NCBI GenBank assembly: GCA_963205185.1
Contig: CAUJHZ010000063.1
Span: 57,636-121,635 of the forward strand
DNA: 64,000 nt
Direction of reading: 5' to 3'
From: Planctomycetota bacterium
Lineage (GTDB): Bacteria > Planctomycetota > Phycisphaerae > Phycisphaerales > UBA5793
Shown here piece after piece: positions 1-9,603 of the stretch. Under the pieces are notes generated by a model. It was not told where the DNA came from. It saw nothing but the letters and a program-made list of their open reading frames with translations, and made no database searches. A program made the translations under genes and the position numbers. Within the stretch, counting starts at the first letter, position 1, and every line of letters begins with the position of its first letter.

Positions 1-10
1 GCTCGCGTTG

Positions 11-256
11 TCAGTGCGGCAAGCGGATACGGTAAGTTCCACGATCGTCAATGAATTCGAGAACGCCGATGTCGCGCAGCTCTTGACAAACTCGCTGCAG
101 CGTTTGGCCCGGCGTGCGACCAGTTGATCCGGTGTCCCGAACAATCCGCTTGAGTTCGTACACCTTGAGTTGCTTGAGCGTAATGATTCCATCCGGATAC
201 CGCTCAAGCATCCGACCCAGCGCTGCCTTAACCGCATCGTGCCAATGAAGGCTCAT
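11..256 (-). CDS. DpnI/Dam-replacing-type winged-helix protein
   Basis: This 81-residue protein matches, by eye, the C-terminal winged-helix domain of DpnI and Dam-replacing (DRP) restriction enzymes. The motif TLQRVCQELRDIG is followed by a short wing with DRGTYRI. In those enzymes the domain recognises DNA next to a PD-(D/E)XK nuclease domain. Here the nuclease-like domain may be the separate gene immediately upstream (334-1251), so the pair could be a split two-part endonuclease. No catalytic residues are present in this protein. The start is an ATG at 256. The family assignment is from recalled pattern and the functional link is inference. Confidence 0.6.
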   Translation of the reverse strand: MSLHWHDAVKAALGRMLERYPDGIITLKQLKVYELKRIVRDTGSTGRTPGQTLQRVCQELRDIGVLEFIDDRGTYRIRLPH

Positions 257-333
257 CCAAAATCTCTCCGCAACTCAAGGCTTGGACCGTTCGCTTTACG
301 TCCAGTGCGTCGCTTATCCAGCCTGCTTGCTCG

Positions 334-1251
334 TTACCTCAGTCCGCTCGAAGGCCGGGTCTGCCCAAAGACATTGCGATATGGGAAGAGTGCCTCGTTC
401 GGTCCACGATCACCTCCGAACTGGTCCAGGAGCCAATCCAGCCCAGTCGTAGTCACGAACTCCACGTGCGAGATCGTATAAGATGTGGATCTCAGTTGAT
501 CGCCACCTGTTGCCACCGCGTTGAGCAAATACGGGCAACGATTGGTGCGATCCGGCCCGGAAACGAGCTTGCCGTCTTGATCGAAGTCCGCGGACCACAA
601 TCTGTCATCGGGTACGACCATAACGGGAAGGACCATCGACAGTATCCATCCTTCCTTGTTCGACGGTATGTCGGCACATTCGTAGTCAACCAGCCCGCGC
701 GCGGAGCTGATCGCCTGACTCCACTTCTCAAATGCCTCACTACTGTTCGCTACGATAGCACCGTTCGCATCTCTCCCGACCTGCGTGCATGACTTTCCAA
801 CCGGCGTCTTTGCTTCGTACAGACACTGAGTCGGAGCGACTCTGAGATTTTTCGCGTACCTCTGGAATGCAGGCACCATTATGGACTGCGCTTCGTCGAT
901 GTCGTGCTTTTCCGGGTCAACGATGAGTAGCACCTCATGAAACGACTCCTCATTCCGGCGCGGGACGCGAAGAACCATCAATGGGAAATGCGGTCGCAAC
1001 TGTTTGCACTCGACGGCGAGCGCTACTCGCGCGTACCCATACTTCCGCCTCGCGCGCAGATCAAATTGTCGCAATTTGCCACTGATAGGGTCTTCGTAAG
1101 TCCCGCCGTGTTCGCAATCGAACCCATGCCGAACAAGTTGCTGCTGGACTTTCAGCTCGAACGCGAAATCCGAACTGGTATCGAGGTATTCAGTCAGATC
1201 TTTCGGGCTGACCTCTGCCTCCTTCAATCTCGCCATTGCGGTGCGCCTCAC
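334..1251 (-). CDS. Predicted PD-(D/E)XK nuclease
   Basis: The 305-residue protein carries the spaced acidic core of PD-(D/E)XK nucleases. Glu32 lies in helix FAFELKV, Asp64 in RQFDLRAR, and Glu81-Cys82-Lys83 in LAVECK, which is the ExK signature. The rest of the protein has no domain I recognise. It starts at a GTG at 1251, or an ATG at 1236, overlapping the end of the methyltransferase remnant upstream, and it is followed by the winged-helix gene. The context is an R-M-like island, so a restriction role is likely, but the cognate methyltransferase is broken. If the enzyme were active without modification it would be toxic. It may therefore be inactive, methyl-directed like DpnI, or serve another defence role. 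Confidence 0.6.
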   Translation of the reverse strand: MRRTAMARLKEAEVSPKDLTEYLDTSSDFAFELKVQQQLVRHGFDCEHGGTYEDPISGKLRQFDLRARRKYGYARVALAVECKQLRPHFPLMVLRVPRRNEESFHEVLLIVDPEKHDIDEAQSIMVPAFQRYAKNLRVAPTQCLYEAKTPVGKSCTQVGRDANGAIVANSSEAFEKWSQAISSARGLVDYECADIPSNKEGWILSMVLPVMVVPDDRLWSADFDQDGKLVSGPDRTNRCPYLLNAVATGGDQLRSTSYTISHVEFVTTTGLDWLLDQFGGDRGPNEALFPYRNVFGQTRPSSGLR

Positions 1252-1254
1252 TCT

Positions 1255-1535
1255 CTACATCTTCTGCACCCACTCCTCATCCAGAATCTCCTGGACGATG
1301 AGGAGTTTGATGATTCTACCCGTTCGTTTATGGAAGGCGGCTGCTTCGCGGTCGGCGTCGGTGGAGTAGGAGAACGCCACGAAGAAGCCGCGCTGGCGAT
1401 CCCACGAATCATCGCCGCCTCGAAGGCGTTGATGTCCGGCCGGCCGACCTTCTCGGTCTGCTTCACCTGGATCGGAAACCAGTCGCCCGCGAACATCGTA
1501 TCCTCCGCGCATCGCGGACGGCCGCTCAACAACAA
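1255..1535 (-). pseudogene. C-terminal remnant of DNA methyltransferase, frameshifted
   Basis: Two overlapping minus-strand frames together spell the conserved C-terminus of a family of N4/N6 DNA methyltransferases. The first frame gives MFAGDWFPIQVKQ and GRPDINAFEAAMIR. The second frame continues with RQRGFFVAFSYSTDADRE and ends in VQEILDEE. Joining them needs one extra base near 1401-1406, so a single-base deletion is implied. The first frame is also continuous with the upstream HNH gene, separated only by its TAG stop at 1560-1562. The matching N-terminus lies at 2609-3046. About 250 residues of the usual central region are missing. This is a dead gene unless the deletion is a sequencing error. 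Confidence 0.65.
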
Positions 1536-1559
1536 CAGCCAATGGGTGCTACCTCGACC

Positions 1560-2612
1560 CTATCCATGTCGAATGCGAATCTCGCGAACTACTCCAGCGT
1601 ACGGCTTTCCTCCATCGACGATATCGCAGTAGACGTAAGCGTGCCCCCAAACATCGGGGACCTCGTCATCACTGATTTCATCATGGGTTAGCCGCACAAG
1701 CCAAGGTCGCGTCTTCGTGTCTTCATTTGCGAATAAGTGCACCAAGCCGACGAGGCCATCTGCCGTGCGGCCGAAGCACACGATATGAGCCACGTCGGCT
1801 GGTGATTCAGGAGGCGGCACGCTGTCATCCCCTACCGACACGACAGGTGGCTGAGCAGCCATTCCTGTTGTTATGAAACGCCTGATTTCGTCAAAACGCG
1901 GCTCACGTCCCGATTCCTGAGTGGTGGACCAACACAAGTAATGATGGAATGCGATCTTGGCAATAGCTCTGAAGTAGTGCGTGTTCACCGTGTAGACGTT
2001 CACGCCCTTCACCCGATGCACGCCGGCCGCCAAGACCGATGTCTCCCTGTAGCTCGCTCGCGGAATCAGCGTCTCCAGCATACTGACGATCTCGGCATGC
2101 CGCTCTTCCGCGACGCTGACGAAGACCTCTGTGCCTTCGACCCATCCCGCGGCAAGCAACTTCCTTGCCAATGCTCGCGCCCCCATTCTCGGGAACACCG
2201 ACACCGTGGCTTCCGATCCGTCCGCACGGCGAAAGACAATACAATCAGAGGGCTCGACTGAATTCCCGTGCCTTTGTCGCACTGGAAGGTGACGGCCATC
2301 GATCTCAACCGTCCGCGAAGGTGCCGGTGCTCCCATCGCGCCCTTACTCATGCCGCTACGCCGCTTCGCATGTCTCTCAGACCTTAATGTTGCGTAGTCA
2401 CGATACTCGGATTCGATGCCGCATCGGAGCAATTGTGCAGCGCCCTGATCGCACTTGGAGTGGCACGAGTCGCACAGACCGAAAAAGTTGCGCGCTTTGA
2501 AGAACTCTCCGTATGCCAATGGGATAGTGTGGTCGCCTTCACCAGACGCGTTGAGTGGAAGCCCGCAGTAGATGCAGGACGTGGCTGAAACTTCGGAATG
2601 GCCATGCTTCAA
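1560..2612 (-). CDS. HNH endonuclease-like protein
   Basis: The protein has 350 residues if it starts at TTG 2612. The N-terminus carries a zinc-binding HNH module: Cys13-x2-Cys16 in CIYCG, the catalytic-type Asp27-His28 in EGDHTI, and Cys47-x2-Cys50-His51 in CDSCH. The frame is open upstream of the TTG into the methyltransferase, so the true start is uncertain. The remaining 270 residues are unrecognised. The gene sits exactly between the two remnants of a DNA methyltransferase, which suggests insertion of an HNH-bearing element, or replacement of the methyltransferase core. HNH proteins cut DNA with a metal ion in restriction, homing or packaging roles; which role applies here is unknown. 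Confidence 0.6.
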   Translation of the reverse strand: MKHGHSEVSATSCIYCGLPLNASGEGDHTIPLAYGEFFKARNFFGLCDSCHSKCDQGAAQLLRCGIESEYRDYATLRSERHAKRRSGMSKGAMGAPAPSRTVEIDGRHLPVRQRHGNSVEPSDCIVFRRADGSEATVSVFPRMGARALARKLLAAGWVEGTEVFVSVAEERHAEIVSMLETLIPRASYRETSVLAAGVHRVKGVNVYTVNTHYFRAIAKIAFHHYLCWSTTQESGREPRFDEIRRFITTGMAAQPPVVSVGDDSVPPPESPADVAHIVCFGRTADGLVGLVHLFANEDTKTRPWLVRLTHDEISDDEVPDVWGHAYVYCDIVDGGKPYAGVVREIRIRHG

Positions 2613-3046
2613 GGCAGATTTGCTCTTTCTGTGCGTCGGATAGTCGACGCTTGCACGCAGCGCGGCCGCATGTAGTCGATGTACGCCTGGGTGCTCTCGT
2701 GGCGATCCTCGAAGGCCCGCTTCTCTTTCGTCTCGCCCCAGAAGACTTCGTAGTTGCGATTGGAGTTGAATGGCGGATCGATGTAGATGAGGTCGATGCA
2801 GTCATCCGGGAGTTTTTCCAGTTGCTCCAGACAGTCGCCGCAGTAGATCACGCGGGTGTCGATCAGGGAAGACGCCTTGCCCTTGCCCGACGCAGCGCCC
2901 CCCACCTCGCCACGGCGAGTCGCTGCGGCGACCTGACCCTCCCCCGCAGAGCCGGAGGAGGGAGACTCGTTGCCGCGGCGCTTCGATGCCTCGGCACTCG
3001 AAGCCTTCTTACGCGGCACCGACTTGCGGCGGACCCTCTTTGCCAT
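2609..3046 (-). pseudogene. N-terminal remnant of DNA methyltransferase
   Basis: From ATG 3046 this 145-residue frame begins MAKRVRRKSV and reaches the methyltransferase sequence RVIYCGDCLEQL at residues 66-77. The catalytic motif IV DPPF falls at residues 90-93. Homology stops near residue 130 (YIDYMRPRC), after which 15 unrelated residues lead to a stop. The S-adenosylmethionine-binding and target-recognition parts are absent, so no activity is expected. Residues about 25-55 are unusual: they are encoded partly by a GC-rich palindromic repeat (2936-2964) that also occurs four times in the cysteine desulfurase gene at 33.1 kb. The C-terminal end of the gene lies at 1255-1535, beyond the HNH gene. 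Confidence 0.65.
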
Positions 3047-3695
3047 CGAATGCCAGTGTACGACTTCCCGATGTTCGGTCAAGGTCAGGGGCGGCGGCGA
3101 AGCGCCGTGAGAGGTGAGAGGAGACAGTTGAGCAGGAGAACGAGCGGCGTGAGCAACCTTTGTGCCTGCTGGAAACTTTCCGGCGCACGCCAGCGCTCCT
3201 TCTTTCGATTCGCGCGCTGGCGCTCGCTTTGGCGCACAGGCGCGCACCGCGCTGCGGCCTCATCACCCGCTCGGAGCCCCCGCGCGCCGGCGCACCACCT
3301 CAGGCGCATCCTGTGCGCTGAGCCTCTGAAAACGGAGTGAAAGGCGCGCACCCCGGTCGTTTCGGGGGGGTCAGATTTTTGAAAATCGCTCAAAAGCGCT
3401 GAAACGCGCTACCACCTCTGTGCGCTTTGGCCATTCTGGCGCCCTGGCGCGCACGGCCGTGCTCACTTTTGCATCTCTGTGCGCCGCCTCGGGCGCACAT
3501 GTGCGCCCGCCGCGCGCATCTCCGTGCGTGGCACGCCATTTGCGCCCCCGACTTACGAACGCCGCCGCGAAGCGCTGCCAGCCGCGCTGGACCGCCGGCT
3601 TCCGCCGACGGCTATCGCGGCCTCACTCGCGCCCTCGATCCCTTGATGCCCCGATGCCTTGATGCCTTGATGCCTTGATGCCTTCCACTCCCCCC
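3047..3695. other. Intergenic region rich in GCGCAC/GTGCGC and short repeats
   Basis: I see no credible gene in these 649 bases. Around 3160-3560 the hexamer GCGCAC and its complement GTGCGC occur roughly ten times. At 3641-3685 there is a tandem of CCTTGATG-type units, the reverse complement of the AGGCATCA repeat also seen at 19.1 and 28.4 kb. The reading frames here are low-complexity shadows of the repeats. Confidence 0.6.
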
Positions 3696-5084
3696 TCACC
3701 TCAACCCGTACTCCTTGAGCAGTCGATACAGCGTCCGCTCGCCGATGCCGAGCATCCTGGCCGTCTGTTCGCGGTTGCCGCCGGTGAGTTTGAGCGTCTC
3801 GCGGATGGCCCGCTTCTCGAGTTCGGCCAGATCGATGCCGGCCAGCGATGCCGAGCCGCCCGCGCTGCTCTCTGCAGAGCCGGTGATCTCTGCGGGCAGG
3901 TGCGCGGCTTCGAGCTGCCCGCCGTCTTCCGCGAACACGCACATGAGTTCGATGACGCGGTTGAGTTGGCGCACGTTGCCGGGCCAGTCATAGGCCATCA
4001 TGCGCTGCGCCGCATCGTCGGCCAGGCCGACCACGTTGCGGCCGTTGCGCCGGTTGAGCAGGTTGATCTGGTGCTGCGCAAGAAGCGGGATGTCCTCGCG
4101 CCGGTCGCGCAGCGGCGGCAGGCGGATCTCCGCGCCCTTGATGCGGAAGAACAGGTCCTGGCGGAACGTCTCATCCTTGACCATCGTCTCGAGGTCGCGG
4201 TGCGTCGCCGAGATGAAGCGCACATCGACGGTGCGCGGCTCGTTGGAGCCGACGCGCACCACCTCGCCCGATTCGAGCACGCGAAGCAGTTTGCTCTGCA
4301 TGCCCAGCGGCATGTCACCGATCTCGTCGAGAAACAGCGTGCCGCCGTTGGCGTATTCGAACACGCCCTCGGTGTTCTTCTCCGCGCCCGTGAAGGCGCC
4401 CTTGACGTGGCCGAACAGTTCGCTCTCGAGCAGCGACTCGGTGAAAGCGGCGCAGTTCACGGGCTTGAAGCGCTGCTTGCCGCGGCGGGAATGCTGGTGA
4501 ATCACGCGGGCGACCAGATCTTTTCCCGTGCCCGTTTCGCCGATGAGCAGCACAGGGATGTCGGTCGGCGCGATCTGCCCGAGCGTGCGGACGACCTGCC
4601 GCATCGCCGGGCTTGCGCCGACGATGCCCTGCAGGGAATACTCCTCGCCGAGCTGTTCGCTGAGCGCATCGACCTGGGCCCGCAGCACCGCGGCCTCGGC
4701 GGCCCGGTTGACGAGGTTGCGGAACACCTCGAGATCGAGCGGCTTTTCGATGAAGTCGTACGCCCCGCCGCGGATGGCTTCCTTGGCGGTGGGGATGTCG
4801 CCGTGGGCCGTGACCATGATCGTTCGGGCCCCGGGTTGGCGGGTGCGGGCCTCGGCGAGGATGGTCATGCCATCGGGCCGGCCGTGCATCATGAGATCGG
4901 TGACGATGACATCGAAGTGTCCGCCATCGAGTTCGACGCGGGCCTCGTCGAGGCTGTGTCGGACGGTGCAGATGTGGCCGGGCTTTCGCAGCGCATCGGC
5001 CATGACGTCGGCGTGATCGGCCTCGTCGTCGATGATGAGGACCTGCGCAGTGGGAGTGGCGGCGTCTCTGGGCATGGGGGGCAT
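3696..5084 (-). CDS. NtrC-family sigma-54-dependent response regulator
   Basis: The 462-residue protein has the full NtrC layout. The receiver domain (about 12-130) has acidic pair Asp19-Asp20, phospho-acceptor Asp63 in VIVTDLMM, and Lys114 in IEKP. The AAA+ domain (about 152-385) has Walker A GETGTGKD at 182-189, the sigma-54-contacting GAFTGA loop at 229-234 and Walker B FLDEIGD at 251-257. A Fis-type helix-turn-helix closes the protein (about 420-462, with [20 protein letters not shown]). It should activate sigma-54 promoters when phosphorylated. No histidine kinase is adjacent, so its partner is encoded elsewhere. The RRM gene lies upstream on the same strand. The start is ATG 5084; no truncation is seen. 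Confidence 0.93.
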   Translation of the reverse strand: MPPMPRDAATPTAQVLIIDDEADHADVMADALRKPGHICTVRHSLDEARVELDGGHFDVIVTDLMMHGRPDGMTILAEARTRQPGARTIMVTAHGDIPTAKEAIRGGAYDFIEKPLDLEVFRNLVNRAAEAAVLRAQVDALSEQLGEEYSLQGIVGASPAMRQVVRTLGQIAPTDIPVLLIGETGTGKDLVARVIHQHSRRGKQRFKPVNCAAFTESLLESELFGHVKGAFTGAEKNTEGVFEYANGGTLFLDEIGDMPLGMQSKLLRVLESGEVVRVGSNEPRTVDVRFISATHRDLETMVKDETFRQDLFFRIKGAEIRLPPLRDRREDIPLLAQHQINLLNRRNGRNVVGLADDAAQRMMAYDWPGNVRQLNRVIELMCVFAEDGGQLEAAHLPAEITGSAESSAGGSASLAGIDLAELEKRAIRETLKLTGGNREQTARMLGIGERTLYRLLKEYGLR

Positions 5085-5216
5085 TGTATGGTGCCGCCGC
5101 GGATCGCGCGGCGGCGCGTGAAGGCCGCACCGGCACCGAGAAAAAGCACATGACCACGCCGGCGAGCGACGTGGTCATGGTGGGCTGACGAGTTGTCAGT
5201 GGCGAAGCGATCGGGC

Positions 5217-5543
5217 TTAGTAGCCGCGATTGCCGCCGCGACCGCCGCCGCGGCCGTAACCGCCGCCGCCGCCGCCACCGCCGCCACCGGAGCGCGGCTC
5301 GCGCGGGCGGGCTTCATTGACAGTGAGGGTGCGGCCGCCGTACTCCTTGCCGTTGAGTGCTTCGATGGCTGCCCGCGCTTCGTTGGCGTCGGGCATTTCC
5401 ACGAAGCCAAAGCCGCGCGACCGGCCGGTCTCACGGTCCATGACAGCGTTGGCGCGGTCCACCTTGCCGTGTTCGCTGAACAGGGCTTCGAGTTCCGCGT
5501 CGGTGGTCTTGAAGGAGATGTTGCCTACGTAGATGTTCGTCAC
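5217..5543 (-). CDS. RRM-type glycine-rich RNA-binding protein
   Basis: The protein has 108 residues. Residues 1-80 form one RNA recognition motif with RNP2 IYVGNI near the start and RNP1 RGFGFVEM near residue 45. The tail is a short arginine-glycine-rich segment with a run of ten glycines, which typically adds weak RNA binding. Such small single-RRM proteins are common in cyanobacteria and planctomycetes, where some are cold-induced; whether this one is cold-induced is not visible here. The gene lies between metH and the NtrC-type regulator on the same strand, with a 187-base gap upstream, so it probably has its own promoter. Confidence 0.92.
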   Translation of the reverse strand: MTNIYVGNISFKTTDAELEALFSEHGKVDRANAVMDRETGRSRGFGFVEMPDANEARAAIEALNGKEYGGRTLTVNEARPREPRSGGGGGGGGGGYGRGGGRGGNRGY

Positions 5544-5680
5544 GATGCAGATTTCCAGCCCGAGAAGATTGTCATACTGTTGCCGCTGCGGATACCCGGG
5601 CTCTCACCTGCTTTGGCGTTCGGCCTGTGGGGCGGGACCCCCATGGCAGGCAGAACTGACGCCCATCAGTATAGCCGCCC

Positions 5681-5709
5681 TCCGAGCCCACAGCAACAGG
5701 GGGCTCGGA
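5681..5709 (-). terminator. Hairpin downstream of metH
   Basis: A 9-bp perfect stem TCCGAGCCC/GGGCTCGGA with an 11-base loop lies 22 bases past the metH stop on the minus strand. There is no clear T-tract, so termination is possible but not certain. Confidence 0.45.
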
Positions 5710-5730
5710 GCGGCCGCCGCCGCCATCCTC

Positions 5731-8700
5731 TCAGGCACTGAAGTACTTCGCCGCCGGGTGGTGGACGACCAGGGCGCTGACCGACTGTTCCGGGTCGATC
5801 TGGAAATTCTCCGTCAACTGGCAGCCGATCCGCTCAGGCTGGAGCAGGCGAAAGAGGATCGCCTGGTCCTCCATGTTCGGGCAGGCCGGGTAGCCGAACG
5901 AATAGCGGCTGCCGCGGTAGTTCTGGCTGAACAGGCGGCGGATCTCCGTCGCGTCGTCGCCGTCGATGCCCAGTTCCTGGCGCATCCGCTTGTGCCAGAG
6001 TTCGGCCAGGGCCTCGGCGGTCTCGACGCCCATGCCGTGGGTATAGAGGTACTCGGTGTACTCGTTGCCCTCGAACAGGCGGCGGGCAACTTCGCTCACC
6101 TTCGGCCCCATCGTGCACACGAACAGGCCGAGCACATCCCGCGCTTCGGGCCCGGCGGGTCGGAAGAAGTCGGCGATGCAGCGGCGCTTGCCGGTCTGCT
6201 GGCGCGGAAACGTGAATCGCTCGATCTCGCGCTGCGGGTCGCTGGGATCGAAGACGATGACGTCGTTGCCCTCCGATGCGACGGGGTAGTAGCCGTAGAC
6301 GACGCGCGGTGTCAGGATTCCCTTTTCGCGCATCTCCGTCTTGAGGCGGGCGAACAGCGGCTCGACCGTCTGCGTGAGCGTCTGCTGGTACTCCGGGTCG
6401 GAAAGCGAGCCGCGCTTGAAGCCCCACTGTCCGCGGAACAGCGCGGTGGTGTTGATGTAGGGGTAGATCTGCTCGAGGTCGATGGATTCGATCACCCGCG
6501 TACCCAGGAAAGGTGCGCCAGGGACTTCGGCCGGCTCGAGCGGCGCCGGCGCGGCGGGTTGGGCGCTGACGGCGGCGACGGTCGCGGTGGCGCTGCCGCC
6601 GGCCTGGCCGCTGCGCGCTTCGGCGGCAGTCGCGGCACACGGGCGGGCTTCGAGATCGGCGCGCGCTTCGCCCCAGCCGCGTTCGACGACGCGCTGGTCG
6701 ATTTCGCCATTGAGTCGCGCCGACTGGCCGGAGGTGAGTGCATCCATGATGCGCAGGCCTTCGAACGCATCCTGGCCATAGAACAGCGGGCCGCGATACA
6801 GGCCGCGCAGCCGGCCCTCGGCGTACTTGCGCGTGAGCGCCGCCCCGCCGAGCAGGACAGGAGCGTCGATGCCCATCTCGTTCATCTCGGCGAGATTCTG
6901 CTCCATGACCCCGACGGATTTGACGAGCAAGCCGCTCATGCCGATCGCCAGCGCGCCGGTTTCACGGAGCGCATCGACGATCGAACCGATGGGCTGCTTG
7001 ATGCCGAGGTTGTGCACTTTATAGCCGTTGTTGGTAAGGATGATGTCCACGAGGTTCTTGCCGATGTCGTGCACATCGCCTTTCACCGTGGCCAGGACGA
7101 TCGAGCCGCGCGAGTTGCCCGCGACTTTGTCCATGTGCGGCTCGAGATGCGCGACGGCCATCTTCATGACCTCGGCGCTCTGAAGCACGAAAGGCAACTG
7201 CATCTGCCCGCTGCCGAAGAGTTCGCCGACGGTTTTCATGCCCGCGAGGAGATGGTCGTTGATGATCTCCAGCGGCGAATACTTCTGCAGCGCCTCATCA
7301 AGGCGCTCGGTCATGCCCTGCTTCTCGCCTTCGACGATGTGCGCCTGGAGAGCCTCTTCGAGCGAGTGCACGCGCTCTTCGACGCTGTGCGCAATGGCGT
7401 CGGCGTCCTTGAAGAGTTCGATGAAGCGCTGGAGCGGGTCAAATGATTCGTCCGTCACGCCTTCGGGCAGGCCGGTGCCGCTCTTTGATTCGGCCCGGCG
7501 GTCGTAGATGAGATCAAGCGCGGCGATCCACTGCTCATCGCTGATGCGATTGCGCGGCAGGATCTTCGAGGCGTGGACGATGGCGCTGGTCATGCCCGCT
7601 TCGAGCAGTTCGTGCAGCAGGCAGGAGTTGAGCACGACGCGGGCGGCGGGCTTGAGGCCGAAACTCGCGTTGCTCAGGCCGCAGGTGATCTGGCAATCGG
7701 GAAAGGCTTTGCTGATGCGCTTCGTACCTTCGATGAGTTCGAGGCTGGAGCGCCGGTCGCTGTCCATCCCGGTCGAAATGGGCAGCACGAGCGGGTCAAA
7801 GAAGATGTCGGCGGGATCGAGGCCGTGCACCTGCGTCGCCCGCTGCAGGGCGCGCTGGGCGATGTCGAACTTGCGATCGGCGGTGCGGGCCATCGCCGCT
7901 TCCTTGTCCTCGTCGATCGTGCCGATGACCACGGCCGCGCCGTAGCGCCGCGCCAGTGCGCAGATCTCGTCGAACTTCTCCTGCCCGTCTTCAAAGTTGG
8001 CGGAGTTGATGATGCACTTGCCCGGGGCGTGCATGAGCCCTGCTTCGAGCGTGGCGATCTGCGTCGAGTCGATCATCAGCGGGCAGTCCACCTGGCGCAC
8101 CACGCGGGTGACGATCTGGGCCATGTCGCGCGCGTTGTCGCGCCCGGCGTAGTCCACGTTGAGATCGAGCACGTTGGCGCCTTCGCGCTTCTGCTCGCGG
8201 GCGAGCGAGATGATCTCATCCCAGTTCTCTTCTTCGAGCAGGCGCTTGAATTTGCGCGAGCCCGAGGCATTGAGGCGCTCGCCGACGATGAGAAACGAGT
8301 TCTCCTGCCGGCATTCGACGGGGCTGTAAAGCGACGTGACGCACGCAGGCGGCTGGACATAGAGACCGCCGTCCGTCGGCGCGAGGCGCGACAGGCCGAA
8401 TTGGCCGGTCGATTCGAGCCCGCGGGGCACGGGCTTGTGCACGCCGATGGCGTCGACGACTTGTTTGATGTGCTCGGGCCCTGTGCCGCAGCAGCCGCCG
8501 ACGATGTTGACGCCGAATTCATCGACGAACTTGCGCAGCGCATCGCGCAGCCCGGCGGGCTGGAGCGGGAAAGTGGTCTTGCCTTCGACCATCACCGGCA
8601 GGCCGGCGTTGGGCATGACGGAGATGAGTCGATCCCAGTTCCGGCTAAGCACCTTGAGATGCTCGACCATCTCGACGGGGCCCGTGGCGCAGTTCAGTCC

Positions 8701-9372
8701 CAGGCTCGCAATGGGGTAGGGCTTGAGCGCGTGCACGGCGGCGGCGATCTCGGAGCCGAGCAGCATCGTGCCGGTCGTCTCGATGGTCACGCTGACCATG
8801 ATGGGGATGTCGGTCGGACCCTTGCCGCGTTCAGCGAGGGCCTTGAGGCAGGCGTTGATGGCGCACTTGACCTGGAGGAGATCCTGGCACGTTTCGATGA
8901 GCAGCGCATCGGCGCCGCCATCGAGCAGGCCGCGCACTTGCTCGCAGTAACTCTCAAGCATGCGTTGCCAACTGATCTGGCCCAGCGTGATGAGCTTGGT
9001 GCCTGGCCCGATGGAGCCGACGACGAAGCGCGGCTTGTCGGCGGTTGAGTAGCGCTCGCACGCGGCGCGGGCGATCTCGGCCGCTTGCTTGTTGAGAGCG
9101 CGAGTCCAGCTCACCAGTTCATCGTCGAACTCGGCAAACACGTGGCGGCTGGCGCCGAAAGTGTCTGTCTCCACCGCGTCCGCGCCGACGGCGAGAAACG
9201 ACTCGTGAATCTGCTGCACCAGTTCGGGGCGGCTGCGCACGAGGACATCGACGCAGTTCTCGCGGCCGAGGTAGTCGCGATCGACCTCCAGCGGCAGGCT
9301 CTGGATGGTGGCGCCCATCGACCCGTCGAAGAACAGCACGCGCTGGGCGGCGTGGCGCAGGAAGAGACTCAT
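5731..9372 (-). CDS. metH: Cobalamin-dependent methionine synthase
   Basis: The 1213-residue protein is close to the E. coli enzyme in length and has all four modules. Residues about 1-330 are the homocysteine methyltransferase domain with zinc-ligand cysteines in GLNCATGP and GGCCGTGP. Residues about 350-620 are the pterin-binding barrel. Residues about 640-880 are the B12 cap and B12-binding domain with the DVHDIGKN motif, whose His ligates cobalt. The C-terminal part is the AdoMet reactivation domain. A proline-alanine-rich linker separates the last two modules. It transfers the methyl group from methyltetrahydrofolate to homocysteine in the cytosol. The start ATG is at 9372. I did not recognise a cobalamin, SAM or SAH riboswitch in the 231-base leader shared with the divergent gene. 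Confidence 0.97.
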   Translation of the reverse strand: MSLFLRHAAQRVLFFDGSMGATIQSLPLEVDRDYLGRENCVDVLVRSRPELVQQIHESFLAVGADAVETDTFGASRHVFAEFDDELVSWTRALNKQAAEIARAACERYSTADKPRFVVGSIGPGTKLITLGQISWQRMLESYCEQVRGLLDGGADALLIETCQDLLQVKCAINACLKALAERGKGPTDIPIMVSVTIETTGTMLLGSEIAAAVHALKPYPIASLGLNCATGPVEMVEHLKVLSRNWDRLISVMPNAGLPVMVEGKTTFPLQPAGLRDALRKFVDEFGVNIVGGCCGTGPEHIKQVVDAIGVHKPVPRGLESTGQFGLSRLAPTDGGLYVQPPACVTSLYSPVECRQENSFLIVGERLNASGSRKFKRLLEEENWDEIISLAREQKREGANVLDLNVDYAGRDNARDMAQIVTRVVRQVDCPLMIDSTQIATLEAGLMHAPGKCIINSANFEDGQEKFDEICALARRYGAAVVIGTIDEDKEAAMARTADRKFDIAQRALQRATQVHGLDPADIFFDPLVLPISTGMDSDRRSSLELIEGTKRISKAFPDCQITCGLSNASFGLKPAARVVLNSCLLHELLEAGMTSAIVHASKILPRNRISDEQWIAALDLIYDRRAESKSGTGLPEGVTDESFDPLQRFIELFKDADAIAHSVEERVHSLEEALQAHIVEGEKQGMTERLDEALQKYSPLEIINDHLLAGMKTVGELFGSGQMQLPFVLQSAEVMKMAVAHLEPHMDKVAGNSRGSIVLATVKGDVHDIGKNLVDIILTNNGYKVHNLGIKQPIGSIVDALRETGALAIGMSGLLVKSVGVMEQNLAEMNEMGIDAPVLLGGAALTRKYAEGRLRGLYRGPLFYGQDAFEGLRIMDALTSGQSARLNGEIDQRVVERGWGEARADLEARPCAATAAEARSGQAGGSATATVAAVSAQPAAPAPLEPAEVPGAPFLGTRVIESIDLEQIYPYINTTALFRGQWGFKRGSLSDPEYQQTLTQTVEPLFARLKTEMREKGILTPRVVYGYYPVASEGNDVIVFDPSDPQREIERFTFPRQQTGKRRCIADFFRPAGPEARDVLGLFVCTMGPKVSEVARRLFEGNEYTEYLYTHGMGVETAEALAELWHKRMRQELGIDGDDATEIRRLFSQNYRGSRYSFGYPACPNMEDQAILFRLLQPERIGCQLTENFQIDPEQSVSALVVHHPAAKYFSA

Positions 9373-9603
9373 GCAAGTGCTCCGATCCGATCAGGCAGGG
9401 GGCCGGCCGATCCGTTGGCCCCCATGGCGCTGGTCGGTACCGGGAGGATAGAGGGGTGAGGGGCGGTATTCAACCGTTCATCCGGATAGAGCGATAAAGC
9501 TGGCCCGCCCGCCCGGCCGGGCGCTGTGGGTGAAGGCCCGCGAGCCTGTCCACTTGTGAGCTGCGGCCCTAGACTTGCGGATTCACCCGAAAGGAACCAC
9601 CCC

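Noticed and set aside
5533..9048. Long plus-strand open frames (637 and 491 codons) opposite metH
   Set aside because: They mirror metH codons, have no domain signature and overlap an unmistakable methionine synthase.
9373..9603. Possible cobalamin, SAM or SAH riboswitch ahead of metH
   Set aside because: I looked for the conserved cores of these classes in the minus-strand leader and found none I could defend.
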